Source: Nitrospira sp. (GTDB lineage Bacteria > Nitrospirota > Nitrospiria > Nitrospirales > Nitrospiraceae). Taken from it: a stretch of DNA of 64,000 bases. The first letter of the stretch is position 1; the number at the start of each line of letters is the position of its first letter. Both the position numbers and the translations under genes were made by a program. This document shows positions 61,752 to 64,000 of the stretch, in pieces. Where the stretch lies: NCBI GenBank assembly GCA_024760545.1, contig CP060501.1, forward strand, positions 1,525,501 to 1,589,500. Direction: 5' to 3'. The notes beneath the pieces were generated by a model. That model was not told the DNA's origin. It searched no databases and worked only from the letters and a program-made list of their open reading frames with translations.

Positions 61752-62792
61752 TCAGTCGCCGAACTCGAAGATGTCGTGTGCGTCGGTCACCACACGCATG
61801 CCGGTGATACCGGCGGACTGAATGTCCCCGCTCGCGAGATGCAACCGACCCTCTACGACCGCTCCGGCCAACCCGTGGCGGGGCATCGGCATCATGGGAA
61901 GTTCTGACCAGCTGTTCGTCGCCGGATCATAGGCCTCCAACGCGCGAAACGCCGCCATGAGATGCCCATCCTGATGTTCTCCGCCGGCCACATAGATTCG
62001 TCCTTTGTAGACGGCCCAAGCTCCCCCGCTTCGCTCGGTCGGCATGCGTGCTTTCACCAAACCCCACTGGTCGGTGAGGGGATCGTACTCCTCGACCACA
62101 TTGGTGTTGCTCGCGGTAAAAATGAAGGCACTGCCCAGCCGACCACCGATCACGTAGAGCTTGTCATTCACCACTCCGATGGCCGCATGGTTTCGCGCCG
62201 TCGGCATCGAGGAACGTTCGGACCATCGGTTGGTCTTCGGATCATATTCTTCGACGGTGGCCACCGACCGATGGGGCCGCGCCGGGTACAATGCGGTCTC
62301 GCTTGAGCCAGGATGCAGCGCCGCCCCACCGATCACGTAAATCTTCCCGTTGACGGTCGCCGCGACCGCGGAGCCACGTTTCGACGGCATCGGTGCCAAT
62401 GCCTTCCAACTATCATTAATCGGGTCATACTCCCAGGCATGGTTGATCGGCACCCAGGCCGGTGGCCCGGATTCGGGCGGAACGAACCCGCCGAACGCAT
62501 AGAACTTTCCATTGAGCTCCGTGAAGGCGACATGATGAGCCGGCAAGGCCATCGGCTTTTTCTTCGTCCACTTGTTCACCTGCTGGTCGTACTCATACAC
62601 GAGGCCTTGAGGGATCCAACCCGGACCAAGTCCGCCGAAAACATAAAACTTGCCACCAATCGATCCACCGACAAGTTCCTCCGAGGGTTCCGGAAATGCA
62701 GGACCCTTGATCCACTTGCCGGGGGCTTGTGCAATAGCGGGAACGCCGAACATGAGCGTGCTCATCATTGCAATCAGCACAAGTGCCTGCAT
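61752..62792 (-). CDS. Exported kelch-repeat protein
   Basis: A 346-residue protein with a signal peptide and six kelch-type repeats that would close one beta-propeller. The blade motifs are spaced about 50 residues: KFYVFGGLG, KFYAFGGFV, KIYVIGGAA, KLYVIGGRL, RIYVAGGEH and RLHLASGDI. Such propellers bind proteins or sugars; the galactose oxidase copper residues are not obvious. The ATG at 62792 follows GGAGGG; an ATG 12 bases upstream is in frame without a site. Confidence 0.88.
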   Translation of the reverse strand: MQALVLIAMMSTLMFGVPAIAQAPGKWIKGPAFPEPSEELVGGSIGGKFYVFGGLGPGWIPQGLVYEYDQQVNKWTKKKPMALPAHHVAFTELNGKFYAFGGFVPPESGPPAWVPINHAWEYDPINDSWKALAPMPSKRGSAVAATVNGKIYVIGGAALHPGSSETALYPARPHRSVATVEEYDPKTNRWSERSSMPTARNHAAIGVVNDKLYVIGGRLGSAFIFTASNTNVVEEYDPLTDQWGLVKARMPTERSGGAWAVYKGRIYVAGGEHQDGHLMAAFRALEAYDPATNSWSELPMMPMPRHGLAGAVVEGRLHLASGDIQSAGITGMRVVTDAHDIFEFGD

Positions 62793-62935
62793 AAAGCCCT
62801 CCATGCTATGTGCGGGTGCCGGCTAAAAGAACCTGCCCCTCTTCAAGACGTGCGCACACCTCCGTGGTATTGCCAAAGACGCCGGCCGAAAACGACGAAG
62901 AAGGAGTCAGTCCAGCGCGTTGCTACGCCGGGAGT

Positions 62936-63466
62936 TCATAGGGCCAATCCGATCTGTTTCATGAAGGTTTGGTTATCCCACATCAACCACTCCTCATCCA
63001 TCACGCCATCCTTCCAGTGTCCGATGGTCACCATCGTCAGTTTGAACGACTTGCCGGTCGGAGCGATTGTCCGGCCGTCGCCGATCGGCATGGGCTTGCT
63101 GAACGTGCCTTCCATGATGCCGGTCACCGCTGTCCAGTCACCCGACGCGATTCTGATAGGATGTTCCTTGATCCTCGTATCCGGCGCAAAGACGAACATC
63201 GCCTTGAGATCCTCGATATGCACATCGATCCCTGTCGTCATTCGGCCATCGGGCCAGTGGACAATTATGTTCTTGGCGTGGCTCTTTCCAAGCTGCTCCC
63301 ACTTCTGGCCACTGTAGACGTTGAAATCCAGATCATCGAAGTTGGCAAGGTTATCCCGCTCCTTGGGATCGAACGCTCGATCGGCGGCATACCCTGTCGG
63401 CAACATCGTGAGCATCGTTGCCACGAGTCCTGCCACCCCAAACTGAAACCAGGTTGCCGCTCGCAT
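62936..63466 (-). CDS. SnoaL-like exported protein
   Basis: A 176-residue protein with a signal peptide (cleavage near GYA-AD) followed by a SnoaL/ester-cyclase-like fold: repeated strands around NIIVHWPDG, VHIEDLKAMF, TGIMEGTF and VTIGHWKDG. It resembles exported ester-cyclase-family proteins of unknown function. The residues for acid-base catalysis seen in SnoaL (His, Asp) are partly present (His69-equivalent in VHWPDG). It is on the minus strand between the NAD(P)-binding gene and the kelch gene. Confidence 0.75.
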   Translation of the reverse strand: MRAATWFQFGVAGLVATMLTMLPTGYAADRAFDPKERDNLANFDDLDFNVYSGQKWEQLGKSHAKNIIVHWPDGRMTTGIDVHIEDLKAMFVFAPDTRIKEHPIRIASGDWTAVTGIMEGTFSKPMPIGDGRTIAPTGKSFKLTMVTIGHWKDGVMDEEWLMWDNQTFMKQIGLAL

Positions 63467-63510
63467 GATGTGTTCCTCCTAGAGAGCCGACAAAACAGTC
63501 AGGCTCCGAT

Positions 63511-63999
63511 TCAATAACCCACAGTGAACCGCTGGCGGATATGTTTCGGCTTCTCCATCTCATCAATCATGGCCACGGCGTAGTCTTCGACCGAGATGCG
63601 GCTCTCTCCGTTGGCATCTCTAAGCAACTGATCCGTGCCGAGACGGAACTTGCCGGTGCGCTTTCCGGGTGACAGATCGGCAGATGGAGACAAGAAAGAC
63701 CATTCGAGGCTTGGTTCTTCTCGCAACAGGTGCAGAGTTTCGCGAGTCGCAAGCGCTCCCTGCTTGTACTCCGCCGGGAACTCGGGAAGGTCAACGGATT
63801 GGACACCGGGCTTCACTTCTAAACTGCCCGCACCCCCGACAAACAGCAATCGTGTAATTCCAGCCTTCTTGACTCCATCAATAATGGCTCGTGCGCCCCT
63901 GATCTGAAGATTGTAGATGTCCGGATTAGTCCATCCCGGATTGAAGGCACTGATCACAACATCATGGACTGCCACCAACCGGGCCACTTCGTCGGAATT
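63511..63999 (-). CDS. NAD(P)-binding NmrA/YwnB-type oxidoreductase, 5'-truncated
   Basis: The frame is open to the window edge; the GTG at 63987 is probably internal because the N-terminal GxxGxxG motif is missing. What is present matches the atypical-SDR NAD(P)H-binding family: VVISAFNPGW, the strand LLFVGGAGSLEV and a C-terminal SRISVEDYAVAMIDEMEKP. Such proteins are often regulators or reductases of unknown substrate. It lies 44 bases upstream of the SnoaL-like gene on the same strand. Confidence 0.85.
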   Translation of the reverse strand, partial: NSDEVARLVAVHDVVISAFNPGWTNPDIYNLQIRGARAIIDGVKKAGITRLLFVGGAGSLEVKPGVQSVDLPEFPAEYKQGALATRETLHLLREEPSLEWSFLSPSADLSPGKRTGKFRLGTDQLLRDANGESRISVEDYAVAMIDEMEKPKHIRQRFTVGY

Positions 64000-64000
64000 G

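Overview
The window is 64 kb of gram-negative bacterial chromosome, moderately GC-rich, with dense genes, short intergenic gaps and strong purine-rich ribosome binding sites (often AAGGAGG). Gene content (many two-component systems, two complete RND efflux operons with NodT-type outer-membrane lipoproteins, a heme-binding DUF3365 protein, CDGSH and Rieske proteins) fits a free-living, redox-versatile bacterium. I infer a Nitrospirota member, probably Nitrospira-like, from overall resemblance only; no rRNA or marker gene here proves it. I saw no tRNA, rRNA, CRISPR array, insertion sequence or prophage gene.

Layout. 1-7 kb: the end of an O-methyltransferase, an OmpR/PhoB-type regulator with its PhoR-type kinase, fabH, a BamD-like lipoprotein, and a CcdA/TlpA-type thiol-redox pair. 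7-10 kb: metK and ahcY (the SAM cycle), each followed by a hairpin terminator; a possible structured RNA lies behind ahcY. 10-18 kb: a cyclase-family lipoprotein, a Grx/BolA pair, a four-gene signalling operon (receiver, Rossmann-kinase fusion, Cache/HAMP/PAS kinase, heme-binding DUF3365 protein) and an AI-2E-type transporter. 18-29 kb: a bactofilin and PBP1b-type synthase, a zinc-ribbon miniprotein, a lone receiver, a sodium/solute symporter, a PilZ-like protein, DNA polymerase IV, two tandem small membrane paralogs, Tag glycosylase and small enzymes.

29.7-40.2 kb, minus strand: a long co-directional run from an RND tripartite pump (adaptor, pump, outer-membrane factor) into nitroreductase, SDR, AlkA-like glycosylase, ferredoxin-metallohydrolase fusion and an MFS transporter. 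40.3-43.8 kb: a sigma-54 activator with a CDGSH gene upstream and, downstream, an operon of a 46-residue membrane protein, DoxX, zinc ribbon and STAS protein. That operon has a GG-N10-GC sigma-54-type promoter and a perfect inverted repeat about 150 bp upstream of it. 44-54 kb: tandem universal stress protein, more two-component proteins (one kinase apparently frameshifted, one regulator remnant) and a CPA2 antiporter. The stress protein and the antiporter share a 52-bp leader element. 53.9-64 kb, minus strand: a Rieske-flavodoxin fusion, an SDR and a second complete RND operon, then a kelch protein, a SnoaL-like protein and a truncated NAD(P)-binding protein.

Themes are envelope stress and efflux, redox and iron-sulfur chemistry, and phosphorelay signalling. 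The best candidates for something undescribed are the sigma-54-linked DoxX/zinc-ribbon/STAS cassette, the shared stress leader, the possible RNA behind ahcY and the Rossmann-kinase operon.
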